Positions 13,370 to 26,878 are shown, counted from the stretch's first letter. The stretch is 64,000 bases of DNA from Centroberyx gerrardi (GCF_048128805.1 NC_135998.1:26481896-26545895), one strand, 5' to 3'. The notes: generated by a model not told the origin, from the sequence alone. A program made the numbers and translations.

Positions 13370-16300
13370 CTACTTGGTTTTCTTCTTCTGCTGCTCTTGG
13401 AAGAAGTCGTTGCAGGCGACAGTGAGGGCGGCCACCAGCACAACAAACTCATTGAAATCCACCTCGTTGTCTTTATTAGAGTCCAGGTCATTCATGATCT
13501 TCTCCACCAGCATTGGGTCCTTCTGAGACTGGACACAAAACGGAAGAGAAAAGAACATTAATCCAACAAGCAACCAGCCTTTATCCTATCAGGTCCTATG
13601 ATGGAGATGGTGACGATGAGGATGATGTCACGTCTTTTAATGCCTCATCTGCATAATGGTAAATTTGACTTGTCTAATCCAATTTTATTGACTGTTCCTA
13701 GCTCTTGAGCAATTAGAAGTACTTGCAGCACATACTAGACTTTAGTCAGGATACAGAAAATGTCAATCTGTCCAGCTGAGCAACATCTGAGGAGACACCA
13801 CACGCCTGTCATTTGATTGTTATTGGAGCATAATATTGACTGTTACACTGCCCAAGGCTCTGTCTAAACCTGCCATTCATGTCCAGTGGAGACCAGAGTG
13901 ACGCTGCTGTTAAATGACCCGTGAGCTGCAGCTGATCACACAAGCCCTTTATTGCATCTCTCGTCACTCCAGGATTGAGAGACAAGACATCTTTTTCCAT
14001 TTCCACTCTCTCACCTCCAAGGCAGTAGTGATCTTTATGTTGTGGCACTCTGTCATGGCTAGCCAGGCAGCAGGGTGAACGATTGAGAGATAATGGACAT
14101 AGGAAGCAACGATGAAATTTGAACTGAAAGTCAAAAAATGACCCTAAGTTTTGCCATTATACATTTAAACAGAGTAATAATAAACTCAACTACACAAAAC
14201 ATTTTAGCATAGGTTAAATGTAAATCCAACCCAAAACGAATTCAAACTTATATAACTGATATGTTTTTTGTTTTTTGATTCAGAAAATATCACCGCTGCC
14301 CACAAATACATTCCATGTAGTTTTGATTTTTAATGGTCAAAAGACTCAAATTCCTTGAGCACCACCTCAACATTGTTATCCACTAGCTAAAGGATTGTAT
14401 AAGAATTAAAGTTGACCAAATATATCACAAATAAAATGAAAACACATAAACAAAAACCTGCACATCATATCAGTAAGAATTTTGGTGTTCATAGCTCAAA
14501 CTTTATTTTTTATTTTTCACCTTTATCCAGGCAAAGTCGACTGAGCACGCTTGCCCTTTTCCAGCAAAACCCTCCTCCACATTCAAACATATTAAATATT
14601 AAAAATATTCACACCTGCCCAGTACAACCCAAGGTTATTAGACTAAAACTAAACCAAAACTAACACTGAACTAAAGCTTGTAAATGTTTTTAGTTTTCAT
14701 CTTTTTGTTTATGTGCAGGGTAAAAGAGAATACATTTTGGATGGATAATGTTTGGCCCCATCTGGTGGCCCTGTATTATTATTTTTAGCTAAATGATCTG
14801 AATTTAGATTGCTGTTGAGTCTGCTAGAACATTTCATTTGAGCAGCATGAAGCCGAGTGGTCCAAACTTTGAGTTAGTTGAGGATGTATTGAAACATTAA
14901 TGTAATTAGATTTAAAAAGCATGGTCTGTTGTTTATATTACACAATACCTGTTGAAAACATATATATAATACCTGTTCTGAGCTTTAAAAAAAATACCAC
15001 CCTTACCAAAAATACTAAAACTAGGACTGACGGTAAATAAAAAACGAAACTAAAATTAAACATTTGTTACAAAAAAATAAATAAATAAATAAACCAAAAC
15101 TACCAAACTAACAATGAAAAATAACTGAAACCAAACTGAAATAGAAATGAAAATTGAAAACTAAATAAAAATAAAAACAAATCCCAAACTATAATAACCC
15201 TTTTACAACCATATTCTTACTGTCAGCCACTGGGAGCTGCCCAGTACAACTACAGTCTTATGCTGCTGGTCGCTTGTTGTTGAGGAAGGTGAGAGCATTA
15301 CTCATTCTCTTTCCTCACCTGTCCGGGGATCAAACCGGTGACCATCCAGTCACAAGCTTCTCTAACCTCCACTGCTGCCACCCCCATCTGGGTAGATCTC
15401 CCAAACTAAACAATATATATCCTAAAATAAGTCCTAATCCATGAAGAGCTGATTTAGGAATGCCTAAGTTTCAAGTTAGGGGAAACTGATACCGAGTGTT
15501 GGTCTCACTGGGGAACAGCCTCTTCTCAGAGGTGACTATTGCCCATGGGGATGCGATGACATCACGGGGGTGTCTATATTTGGAGGCGATATGGGCCACT
15601 GATGATGATGTGTGAGCACCTGAGGCTTCCATCCACATGAGGGAGGACAAGTGAAAAGGAAAAAAAGATGAAGGCACCAGAGATTTAACTCTTAGGCCTT
15701 GGCTTTGCTTGATGTCTAGGTCTCAATCATTTGAACAGGCAGACCTGCACCACTGCTATCATAGAGGCACAGGGGCCGGTGCTTATCTGAAATGGCTTCA
15801 TCTATCTCTTTCTCTCCGTCCTATATTTTCCAGACGGTTATGATGTGAGAGCCAGCAGCAGTTACAGTTTGACAGCAGGACTGCAGTCAACAAGAAAACA
15901 ATTTCCTACAACGGGGTCAAAACAGTCTTGATTGTTTAAATCGTTTGAAAGCATGGTTGTCTAATTTAATTTTTAAATGAGTCAATAGCAAGGCATCAGC
16001 CTGCACTAAAGCCCTTAATAAGCAAATCAGCATGATTACTGCTGCTCATGATGGATCAATTGGGGAAACGATGAGAGATGAAAAGGTCACACTCTAGTAA
16101 ACCAAAGCATTCCCAGTAATCAACATGTTCACTGTAATGATGGTCAGATGTCTTCAGGGAAGCAATCTCTCTATTCAAGCTAACGGATTCATCAAAAGTT
16201 TATCAAACAGCAAATGTGTAAAATTGCGAGGACATATTCTGAGAGAGTATGGGATATCTCATCCTACTTGTTCTATCATAGTTGCTTAGCTCACTTATAC

Positions 16301-16701
16301 TACATCTGAATTGCTCCATTAAGCGGAAGACTGGAAAAACAACTGTGACACAACTGTGAGACAAAAGAGGGAAGCCGGTATAGACCTCTCACACCAACAA
16401 GCCTCATTTTTTTCAAGTGTACTTAGTGTGAGATATGAGAAGGTTCTCCACCAATTTGCTAAGGCCCTCTTAAATTCTAACAAAGATTATAATAAATAAA
16501 AAAAAACACCCTGATTAGTGGAAGAAACTAATACTAATACTGTTGAAATGTCTACTTTACCGTGAGGAAGTCGGTGAGCTCACTGTTCAGGAGTTGCTTT
16601 AACTCCCCCTTGTTGAGTTTGTATTTGTCTCCGTCGTTTCCAGAGTAGTTGTAGAAAACTGTTATCAGCGCGTCCATGGCACCCTCGAGCTGGCTTGGCA
16701 T
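13370..16701 (-). CDS. s100z: S100 calcium-binding protein Z (2 coding exons)
   Basis: Small dimeric EF-hand protein that changes shape on calcium binding and docks to target proteins. Coding exons (minus): 16561-16701 (47 codons) and 13370-13528 (52 codons plus stop), joined in phase 0 with GT-AG borders, giving 99 aa, the same length as human S100Z. The first exon begins MPSQLEGAMD and carries the S100-type N-terminal EF-hand (YSGNDGDKYKLNKGEL). The second carries a canonical loop at residues 63-74 (DSNKDNEVDFNE) and the family-typical AALTVACNDFF with a lysine-rich end. A CAG one base before the ATG looks like an acceptor, so a noncoding first exon probably lies upstream; I could not place it. 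Its place between CRHBP and F2RL1 is as in tetrapods. Confidence 0.95.
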
Positions 16702-19700
16702 GCTGATGGAGGATGAGAAACTGCCTTCTGAACTGCTCAGTATGGGTGCAACACTCTTAAATGAAGACTTTTTATCACTACAAGTTACAAATGATGACAA
16801 TTCAACCACCACTAATAAATTAAACCATCAAGTACAACATACTGTAGCAGACTTTACAACAAAAGACTGAAGAAAAACTCATTATATACCACAATTGACT
16901 ATATTACCAATCTATAAAACCACAATCATGTAATTATATCTGTCTGTAACCCTTAATCATGGAGCAAACAGCTAGAGTGGCAGAGGTGCCTTACCTGGTC
17001 GGAGTCCGGTACAAATGTGATGAGAGACACTGCAGCACAGCTTGTTTATTAGGAAATGAGGAGCAGCTAAGTGGGCCATCCTCTATCTTTGTATTAATTA
17101 ATTCCACAGGTGAGACGCCCATGGTAACCGTCTTCCTTTCCAGGTTTTAATCAATGCTGCTGTGTGAAAAACAAAACATGTACCTGTGTAACCTTGGAGC
17201 CCCATGTGTATTCATCAGGTTCAAACACCGAGCCGTGTGTGTGCCCCACGTGTGTGAATCACCAGATGTGATTTCAGCATGCTGCAATACTGTATCAGAG
17301 AGGAAACGGGTGAACACCTCTCTACACGTCAGAGAACTCTGCGTATATTCATCTCAGACAGAGGGGAACATGGAGAAGCTGATTAAGAGCTATTGTCAGA
17401 TGTGTTCACCTACTGTGAATCTTTGTCCTGCAATGCTACAGGCATTTTGTACACCTTTCCTCTGCTTTATATTTCACCCTATAATGATACAAACCATTTC
17501 TACATGCATATATCTTTGCGTATGGGCCATGAAAACACAGTTCCATTATTAACATGCGAGGGATATATTGATTACATGATTCTGTATCTTGGTTTGGCTG
17601 CATATTGCCTTGTGCTTACATGGCCCCATAGACTCTGAATGAGGTAATGTGTCTGTGTTTAAATGGACAAATGAAATGGACATTTTTGGAAAATTATGGC
17701 AGCCATCTTGTATACTACAAGAGAAAATACTAACTAGAATACATTTTGATGGGGTTCTATTTCGCCCAGCAAATACTTGACATGGGTCGACAGTCCACAT
17801 GCCTAGACGGTAGACGGTTCTGTACCCTAATGGTTCTATTGAATCAGAAGCCCATGTACTCTTACACTGTGAACTCTAGAGACATTCGTTCTGAATGATT
17901 TTTTCAACTTTCAAACCATGTTGCAAATTTTAATGAGTACGATGATTTAAATAAATTGTGTGTAGTTTTAGCTGGTAAATATTGTATCCACGAATGTGCC
18001 AAAGCTTGCCACCTCATACTCAACAGAAGACGTTCATTCATGAGTGTCTAAATTTTATAATGCAATACTAAGATTGTTTTATATCCTTTGTGTATCTAAG
18101 ATATTTGCAAACTACATGACCCTCCTTAATAAAACCCTCCATAAATTCAACGCTAAATGATTGCCTATACAAAAAGTGGAAAACTGCGTACGCCCATGTC
18201 ACTGGAATGGCATGTTTTAGTGACATGAACAAGCTGCTGCCCTCACACCATTATCACCACAATGTTCCATATTTGCTTGTATTTTATTTCTCACTTAAGG
18301 CATACTGAGCAGGATTTTCCCCCTTGAAATAATATAAACTCATCCAAAAATTATCCTACTCAATCATTAGGCTACTTATGGCCCATTGGTAGTGTGTGAC
18401 AGTGTGTGTGTCTGCAGAGAGCCTGCTGCCTTCTGCCTGGATTTTCTCCTTTCTGACTGTTCGGGACGTTTCTGGGCATCGACCTTTTGGCAGCAGGTGT
18501 GTGCGGCTGCAACCAAAACCACTGCTGAAACGTTTTATATCTAAAAGCCACGCCGGCTACGGTAGTGGTCCGAACTCTAATCATGTTGGAACTCTAATAC
18601 AGAGTAACTCAGAGTTAGTGTGTATCGTGTATCCAACAGGTGAAAGCCAACCCCAGATTCAAAACCCATTTTCAAAAGTTTGTTTACTATAACTGGCTGA
18701 AACATCCTACACACTTAAAAATACAGCTGTAACAATTTCCTGTTGACTCACTACTCCTTCACTCCTCTCAACTGCAACCGTCCACACATTCTGTTTGGCT
18801 CTGATGATTGGTTTCTGATTGGTTAGCAACAGGCCAGTGAGGCCTCCAAATAGTCTAATAATCTTCTGCACATGCATAGTGCATGCACAGTATCAAGTGC
18901 AATTCTCCAGCAGATGTGTGTTTGATTTATAGTGTGTAAGCAGTAGAAAACAGTAGAAATATTACAGCTTTCTGTAGTTTCGTTTTTCCTTTGAGGGATT
19001 CAGGCAGTAAAACCAAGACACCAGGCTGACTTGTTTTCCTGGTAGAATTTTACCTCATATTTTGGGATAATAAAAACAACCTGACATTAGTTTTCAATTG
19101 TATGTAGAGGGAAGGACGATTAATGAGTGCATTGGAGTGCTGTAATCCTGCTATTCAAAGGAAAAAGCAGAGGAGAGCATAGTTCTATTTTTTAACATTA
19201 ACACAGATATTCACTCAAGAGCACACACACACACACACACAGCAAGAAGAGGGCTAACCTGCAACATATGAGACAATATACCTTGCAGCACCTAAAGGAT
19301 GCCATGGCAACAACCACCCCAAACGCATTTCCTTACCCCTCAACATGAGCATTAGCTTGCCACCCCAAATCTTGAGTGTGTACCTGTGTATGTGTAGAAA
19401 CATCCTATGTCTATGTAAGATATGAGGATATATTGAAGCAGATTTTTTTTTTTTTTTTTTAATTGGTAGCTTTTGATCATGCCAGTTCTGAAAAGTAAAT
19501 TCCAAATACACTAGATCTTATTTTAGATATTGCACATCATAGCTCACTTTTGCACTCATTGTTTTATAATTACCCTTCTATCCATTCACCATTATGTGAT
19601 AACCCACAACATCACTGACTTCAAACTGTGCATACATGTGCTTGCTTGTTAGCGCAGACATTCATATATTTTCACGCTGAGTTTAAGTTCTATAAATTTC

Positions 19701-21925
19701 ACCATGTGCTTGGAAATTGTCACGTGCAATTTTCAGGGTTTAGCATCAGCAAAGTTACATAAATAAAATCCTTTGTCATTTTGAACCCAACAGTCCTATT
19801 CTTCTCAAATGGGATTTTGTCTCCAGGGGCTTTGTGTCATAACTGACAGTGGAGAATAAGGCTTTATTTAGCCCCGGCCCCCGAAGACCACACCTGAGGG
19901 ATGTTGGTTATCAGGTGTGCCCATAACTTTTCCTCCACTCCGAGCCACTGCCACAGAGAAAATTATTTTCCATCTATTAAGGTGATGAAATTGTTTCCCT
20001 CACAGCTGCTAATGCCACATGCTGTGGAAGGTGACCCATTGGCGACACCCCCTCAACCCCCCCCCCACCTCAAAGACCCAATGAGATGTTTTAAAATTAC
20101 TGAATTACCACAGAATCCATAACTCAGTGAGGTATAGATTTATTTTAGATTTCAGCATGGGGTTTGAGTGCTAATAGCAGTGCATAATACCAAATTTCAA
20201 AAACGTCCCTCGAGTGTGTGGAACGGGTCTGAGTCTGAGCTCACAATTCTGAAATTGTGAGCAAATTGTGTCCCACATCCAAAGGTATCTTTATTTCTGT
20301 CTGACTATGAAGTGGTTCCATATCTGTTAAATAGAATTTTTCATCAAAAGTAGAGGCTGTTGCTGGGACACTTTATCTCAGTGATACTTGTCCACCCTCT
20401 AGAGGTTAAAAAGCAGCAGTGAATAGATATAAACAACAACCATCTTTCTGGAAGATGAAAATGTTGATTATTCAGAGATGAAGAGCTTACTGACCTCCTG
20501 CAATCCTAAAGATCAAAAAGGCCAAATATTTTTACTTTTGGTTTTCATTCAGTACAACTAATTGCCTTGTGAATTTGGTGGTCTCACATCTAAAATCATT
20601 CCTCCTGCCTTAATAATAAACTTTATTTGTAATGGATACTGATTACACATTCAGTTATTCCTGCTAACTTCTGTGAAGTAACATGTAAATATTTTGTTTG
20701 GTTGAAAAAACTAAAAAACAAATCTTTATTCCATGTTCATAAACTGTCATATCTGCATACATCAACTTAAGAAAAGATTTTGAAATGTAATTATTCTTAC
20801 TTTTACAGTAGAACAAACAGGGAATTCTAGATTGTATCTTCCTCTGGATTGCAGTATTACCAATCTATTTTTGTGTGTTGGGTGTGGAAGCATTGGTGAG
20901 GTGGGGCAGGAGGGCAGGATTCATTGGTCCAATCTTAAACCAAAAACGCTGTCACTCAGGCCAGCAATAATATTTTATGGGGTCTGAATGAATGATATCT
21001 TTGAACGGGCTATACATTTTTGGCAGTGCAAAAAATCAAATTTTAACAGAATTAATTCTGGAATACAATAGTAAATATGAACTCATTCACATATGGGTGT
21101 AACCACAGTGTACTAACAAAAAACAACATCTATCTAGCAACTTTGTTGTATAGCTCTGATTAAATTTGACATTAGCTAGCCATTGTACCATGAGAAATGT
21201 GCTGATAAAGATGATGTCCAGAAACGTCAGACAGTCAAGAAAAGACACAGCAGAGGTGAATTTTGTGTGTGGAAATCTTCATGTTTTCTATGGGTGACTT
21301 GACGGAGATCTGGATCTTTCACAGAACCATTTTGAGGAGTGCCAATGGTGTGCATGTTCCATATTTATCACGAGCTAGCTATTCTGCCAGTGAATGCTGC
21401 CCTTTCTCCACTTCTCTATTTCTCATGTGTTTATTTTTGTACTCTTTTAAATAGAAATAGAAAGACACAGCAGGTGTGATCAACTTTTAACTATTTTGGT
21501 CGTGTTGAGGCAGAATCATTTTTCACTGGTACAGAAAAGGGTTCCAAATGGGATCTTTGCAGAGGAAAATAGTTCTACCAAGAACTATCTTTTTTTTTTT
21601 TCACTTGAAAAACCCTATTTTTCTAAGAGAGGGTTCTTGGTCATTCTTTGGAAGTCGAGAAGGCTACTACATACAGTAGAATGAATCCCCCCCCAACCCA
21701 TAATTTATCAAAATAACCTTGTTTTTCAAAGGACAGAGGTTTTTTTTCTCTATTGAGAAAGTAGCAGAACAATACAAAGTAGGGGAGATATGGGGGAAAA
21801 CGGCCAGCAGGATTTGATCACAGGGCAACAGGGGTACAGATCATTTAGAGGCGGGTAATAACTACTAGCCTAGCGAGCTAGACCTCTCATCCAGCTGTAG
21901 CTGGAAGGTGACAGTCTAGAAACCT
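16702..21925. other. Intergenic DNA upstream of s100z
   Basis: No convincing coding exon. It contains a short CA repeat (19222-19241) and poly-T (19442-19460). The noncoding first exon and promoter of s100z should be in its left part, but no TATA or splice signal is strong enough to assign. Confidence 0.6.
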
Positions 21926-22515
21926 GGGGCCGTACTAACAAAGCTTCCTAGTGCTAAGAGTTGGTCCAAGCGGTGAAATTCTAATATAAATATAAAAGCT
22001 ATTCACAAAGCATCTTAGCCCTTAAGAGAGCTCCTAGGGTGAAAAACTGTTAAGAGTAGAGAGGAGGACTTTTAGGTGGCTTATGAGTTTCTTACAGTGA
22101 GCAGAGGATAAAATGGCTGAAAGACGCAGAGGCAGGAGAAATGTTGTCCAAACACTGAATGACAGTGAGTTAGTTAAACTCTAAACGCTTGATCTCATTA
22201 AGATGCACTCACATCTCCCACTCAAGAAAGTACCACTATTACACCATTAATGCTATTATTATTATGAAAGTCAACACAATGTTAAGATATTTGGCAACAG
22301 GCAAAATGCAACAGTACAGCAGTGATGATTTAGGTCTATGCAACCGCATGACAGAATAATCACACAAACAGTTACAGCTCTTTCACAGCCTCATATTGTG
22401 ATGCAAATTATTTAATTCCCACTAGATGTGAGCCAACAAAAAATCATTTATGGATATAGCAGATTTTCACGGTATTGTCAGGTTCACTGATGGGACAGAC
22501 GTCCGCATCATCGAC
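21926..22515 (+). pseudogene. PIF/Harbinger transposase remnant
   Basis: The stretch begins with GGGGCCGTAC and 'cacaaagcatcttag', typical of fish Harbinger ends. At 22113 a frame starts MAERRRGRRNVVQTL; after stops and shifts it continues as LRYLATGKMQQYSSDDLGL and further on FHGIVRFTDGTDVRII, matching the N-terminal and first-catalytic (IDGT) regions of Harbinger-type nucleases. The order is right but the frame is broken several times, so it is dead. CTAAAAGAGAGC-type sequence near 22905-22990 could belong to the far end of the same element, but a matching terminal repeat was not found. Confidence 0.78.
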
Positions 22516-23990
22516 AATATACTCTTGTTCAACAACCCTACTTATATAAGCTTGCCAATATAGTCCATAAATCATACTAATACGACTAAGTCTTGAGCCA
22601 TTTTCACCAAATCTTAACATCAAATTGGTAAAGTCATAATAACATTACTGCATCCACCCAAATAAAGGCATCACGCATCAGCCTGTGAGGACTGTACAAG
22701 TACTAAAAAGTACAGCTACGTTTTCAAAGATTTTGTCAAAATCATTAGGTTGCTCTAACTATTGATTAAACAAGGATTTTCATTTTTGACAGTACAAGTA
22801 AACCACACTTTAATATAGTGTGTGATTATCTTGTGTGATTCCTTGTGTGCATTCTGGATGACTAAAAGAGGCGTGTTGAGATTTTTCTTGATCAACCAAT
22901 GACAGCGTCTAAAAGAGAGCATCATACCTAGCAACGGGGTCAACCACCTCCTCACTAAGATAAAAGTTCTTGTCCATTCCTTGCTTTCTTTGCACATATT
23001 TACCATTCAATGCATTGTAATCCCATAGTTGGACGCATGCAAGTGATATGAATATAATGTCACTACTGAAAAGCTAATCTTGGAACATTTGAAAAAAATC
23101 AGTTTGGGCTTGAACCGTTATATATTTATTTGAATCCGCTTGCTTTGTGACCCATACATGGTGTTCACCTGCAGAAGTTTTAGGAACTAACATTTGTTTT
23201 ATTGTCTAGATATGTTAACATCTCAAAAAACATGTTTTAGCGTTCACAGCAGCTGCAAACACGTACGTTGTCGTAAAAGATGACCCTTTCTAGTTCAAGT
23301 TAATTTCAAGTCCATTTATTAATAACACAACAAAATGATGTCATACACTGAGTGTGAGTGTGTAATAGGTGTCGGGATGGACAGCAGCATGGACGATGAC
23401 AATGAGGCAGAGGGAAACATGATGCGGAGGAGAGATGGGAACGTCTACAGGAACTAGAGCAGCACCCACATCCACCGGCAGGTAGAAACACAGCATGGGT
23501 CTGAAAGAGAGGAGAGACAAGCAGTCAGACACACACACTCAGAGAGACATTGAGCCACAAACACAGACAGCAGACAGAGAGTTTCTCTGTTAATGCTGTC
23601 TAAGCTAAGGTAGGAGAAAAGTAACTCCAGGCTGTACAGCATTGCCCGCCATGTTTGTTTTTGTTGACAATGCCTCCTCCTCACCTACTCACCTGCTTTT
23701 GCTTAGGATAATGATGAGCTAGCTTGACAGTACTGGTTCTTAAAAGTGTCTGGTGCATTACTACAAAGTGTAACCAGTTGAGTTGTCATGGCGACCAAGC
23801 AAACCCCTTAACAACAGTAATGTATTGAGTGCAGTTTAATTCCCCATTTGAGTATACAGTAGTTTAGTTGACAAGGTACTGCAGGTTGCTTGTTGCAACA
23901 AGTGTTAACTGGAGGTAACTATCCTCCCAATGTGTTAGAGAATACTTAGAGGAAAATAATCACAACTATCCCTTAATATGACACCAAAAT
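22516..23990. other. Intergenic DNA with a possible minus-strand terminal exon
   Basis: Mostly unassigned. 22850-23000 may be the other end of the Harbinger remnant. 23300-23520 contains the exon-like structure listed separately. Nothing else is recognised. Confidence 0.5.
23305..23520 (-). other. Possible last exon of an unrecognised minus-strand transcript
   Basis: On the minus strand a good acceptor (pyrimidine-rich tract ending TTTCAG, about 23500-23520) is followed by about 53 codons open (PMLCFYLPVDVGAALVPVDV and onward) to a TGA at about 23347, and an AATAAA about 30 bases later. That layout resembles a terminal exon with a short 3' untranslated region. I do not recognise the peptide and found no upstream exon, so a noncoding RNA or chance is equally possible. 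Confidence 0.25.
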
Positions 23991-24019
23991 GTTGTGTACC
24001 TTATTACAGGAGCAGCTTT

Positions 24020-24830
24020 CTCAGCAGGTCACTCTTCTCTGCAACTGCATGAAGGCCTCCAGGTGGTCCTGTGAAAGCTTGCTCCTGAGTCCTGAGTCTC
24101 CTGAGTGTTTTTGATGAACTTCAGCGTTGAAAATGTACGCTTACAGGCCACTTGGGTGATGGACAGAGTGAGCAGTCATGGCATTTTCAATCTGCTCCAC
24201 TGCACAGCTAGGCTTTTCAGCTCATAGCGTAAGTTTTCAACTGTTGCCCTGTTGTCAGACTTCAGGAAACACTTGCTGAGCTGACTGTGGAAGAGCAGTT
24301 GATATGACCTGGGAGAAGTTTCTAGGATCTAGAACAGCTAGATCTACATACAGAGTCCCATGAGTGAGAAATCTTCTGTGGATGGTCTCAATAACTGTGT
24401 CCATAATTTGATTGTGGACAGCGACCTCATAAGATTTCTCTGCATCTGTTATTCTCTCGTTGTGGGCCATCTGTCCTGACAAGTTTGTCTTCTTCCTTGA
24501 CCTTTTCTGCGGCAGTGTGATCTCCACTACGAGTTCTGTCTCCTATATCCTGAGGTATATTTGGGTGAGCTACTTTCTATTGGTGCCATCCTTGCACCAG
24601 AAAGTTTTCAACTAGATGAGTTGCCTTTCGTTGAGGGTGGTCCTTGAAAAACAACTTGAAGTTGTCTGGTGTGGGACGAGTGAAGCAATTTATATCAACA
24701 GGGGGGCTCTCCTCCTGTTGCTGACGCACCCTGGCTCTGTCTGTCTGGACAGAGGACAGGACTTGCTGTCTTCCTGTCTCTCACTGATTGCAATGCTGTG
24801 CTGCTCTGCAGATGCTGGACTTAGCTGACC
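24020..24830 (-). pseudogene. hAT transposase / ZMYM1-like remnant
   Basis: Minus-strand pieces appear in the order of a hAT-type protein. The right part reads PPVDINCFTRPTPDNF and FKDHPQRKATHLVENF. An open stretch at 24255-24527 has VAVHNQIMDTVIETIHRRF and LYVDLAVLDPRNF. The left part at 24030-24160 gives QVACKRTFSTLKFIKN and, after a frame change, LRSKLSQDHLEAFMQLQ, the C-terminal hAT dimerisation motif. ZMYM1-like proteins and their parent transposons carry these pieces in this order. Frameshifts, a large gap and a missing catalytic core mark it as a decayed copy. Confidence 0.7.
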
Positions 24831-25327
24831 CTGGACAAGAGATTAAGAATTTGTGAGGGTCAAACACAACAAATGTACAAAGTCAGGTTTTAGCCCTAAC
24901 TACACTTGTATTTGCTAGCTAACATTGGCTCCCACTCCATGTGTCTGAAAGCTAGCATCGTTGTAAAATAAAGCATGAAACTTTGAAGTTTAGATCTTTG
25001 GCGAGCTACATCACTACAAGACATAAAATCTAAGTGATGTTGTATTATACCATCGGGCGATTATTTTGACTTAGTACAGCTTCTACAAGCGTCCCAGCTT
25101 GTCCCTGTCAAAGCTATGGGAGTGAAGTGTCTCCTGGTAATTACAGTGTCTCCAGCTAGAATGCTGAATCAGCAGCTTGGTTAATAATGTTACTCTGGAC
25201 TGAGCTTGCTACATTGTTGTTAACATTAGCCAGCTTTCAAGATAATGGCAAAAAAATTATCATAATGTTTAGCTAACATTTAAATACAGAAACACCACGT
25301 GTGGGGCACACTCACCTAGGCCCTATC

Positions 25328-25329
25328 CC

Positions 25330-25375
<46 letters not shown>
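25328..25375. repeat. (CT)n microsatellite
   Basis: Nearly pure CT for about 48 bases. Confidence 0.9.
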
Positions 25376-25378
<3 letters not shown>

Positions 25379-25708
25379 TCAGACCGGATGTCTAGTGGCC
25401 GTGTTGAACGATGTCGCCCGGCTGGACGCTTCACACCGGAAGTGTATTTTTCTGCGCCCGGTCAGCAGCTCTCCTGCACTAGAGGAGGAGAAATACACCG
25501 TGGAAACAGGCTGTAGACACAATGCTGACACAATGCTGACAGCTCACTGTACTTTTCCACATCAGGGATTAACTTTATATCATCTGTCTCCTTCACTTTC
25601 TCCCTTTCTTCACAGACTCCTGTATCAAAGCAGTCACGTTTATTTGTTTAGGATTTTTCGGCCATGACTTGTGATCAGGCAATCATTAGGAAAGCCAAGG
25701 GGACCTAG

Positions 25709-25710
<2 letters not shown>

Positions 25711-25747
<37 letters not shown>

Positions 25748-25767
25748 TCTCTCTCTCTCTCTCTCTC
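25711..25767. repeat. (TC)n microsatellite
   Basis: Nearly pure TC with one CA interruption. Confidence 0.9.
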
Positions 25768-26326
25768 GACAGTAACAAATTCAGCTGATGATATGAAGGA
25801 TCTATCGTTACTGTCATGAATCAACAGACAGACTTGTCTGTGAATGTGAACATAGCCACTGAACCTGCATGCAGTCTCTTTTTAAAATGAATCACTTCCA
25901 GAGTAACATTCATTTTCTCTCGTTTCCATTTAGCTGCGGGATCGCTGGAGAAAAATGAGACTTACACTTCACATTGGGTGACGACTCGCTCTCCACATCT
26001 AGTGATACAGATGTTGGACTGTCTCTTCCACGGGAACAGGACCTCCCCCATGGATGTCTTCTTCCAGCATGTCCATGACCTGGAAGCTAAATTCATGTTG
26101 CGCGCGCGCACGCACACACACACACACACAGCATGCGCCCCTCCTCCTCCTCCTCCTCCTCCTCCCCCTCCTCTCCCTCCCACCCACCGGTGGCCAATTC
26201 TCAAATCCAACAGACACTCTTTGACATGAATTCCCACAATCACATTTCATGTGACTGAAAAATCTTTAAAACGATAGTATGTAAGACTGGAAAACGTATC
26301 AAAGAGTGTCTATTGCCTATTTATCA

Positions 26327-26878
26327 ATTACGGCAGCGTATTGATTTTGATTGATTTTTTTCTCGTTATAATTACATCTTTTCTTGTCATTACGACATAC
26401 CAACTTATCTCATTATAACGAGAAACGTTTCTCGTTATAATGACATACCAACATATCTCGTTATAACTAGAAACTTTTCTCATTATAACGAGATACCAAG
26501 AAACTTAGCCTAATGAGAAAACAGCCTATGGACACCAGAGAAATTGAGAATGTTGTTTACATGATTTAATCAAGTTCTCAGACTCAGACTCATGAAATGA
26601 GACAACTCAGCACCAACAATCAGACTCACTCAACTCAACAATCAAGTTGATATGTCGTTATAACAAGAAAACTTGTTGTCGTTCTCGTTATAACGAGATA
26701 TGTTGGTATGTCATTATAACGGGAAACGTTTCTCGTTATAATGAGATAAGTTGGTATGTCGTAATAACGAGAAAAGATGTTGTGAAAATATCTTGTTATA
26801 ACAAGAAAAAAGATATCGATAACGAGATACTGAGCCTATATTTTTTTTCCCACTGTGATATCAATATGCCGCCGTAAT
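26327..26878. mobile_element. MITE-like inverted-repeat element with TTATAACGAGA palindromes
   Basis: The ends are inverted copies (ATTACGGCAGCGTATTGAT at the left; the right end reads ATTACGGCGGCATATTGAT on the minus strand). The two halves are filled with variants of the palindrome CTCGTTATAACGAG and the phrase GACATACCAAC in opposite orientations, around a central 26530-26640 that lacks them. This is the architecture of a foldback MITE of about 552 bases. No transposase; target duplication not clear. It starts about 190 bases past the stop of the kinase gene. Confidence 0.75.

Larger units (their letters stand above)
24840..26326. other. Intergenic DNA with CT and CA/CCT tracts
   Basis: No gene seen. 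CT tracts lie at 25328-25375 and 25711-25767. A GC/CA tract at 26101-26130 passes into (CCT)n at 26138-26180, giving proline or glycine runs in translation that are not genes. Confidence 0.7.

Noticed and set aside
25962-26250. Frames with poly-Gly, poly-Pro or poly-Arg
   Set aside because: Products of the (CA)n and (CCT)n tracts.
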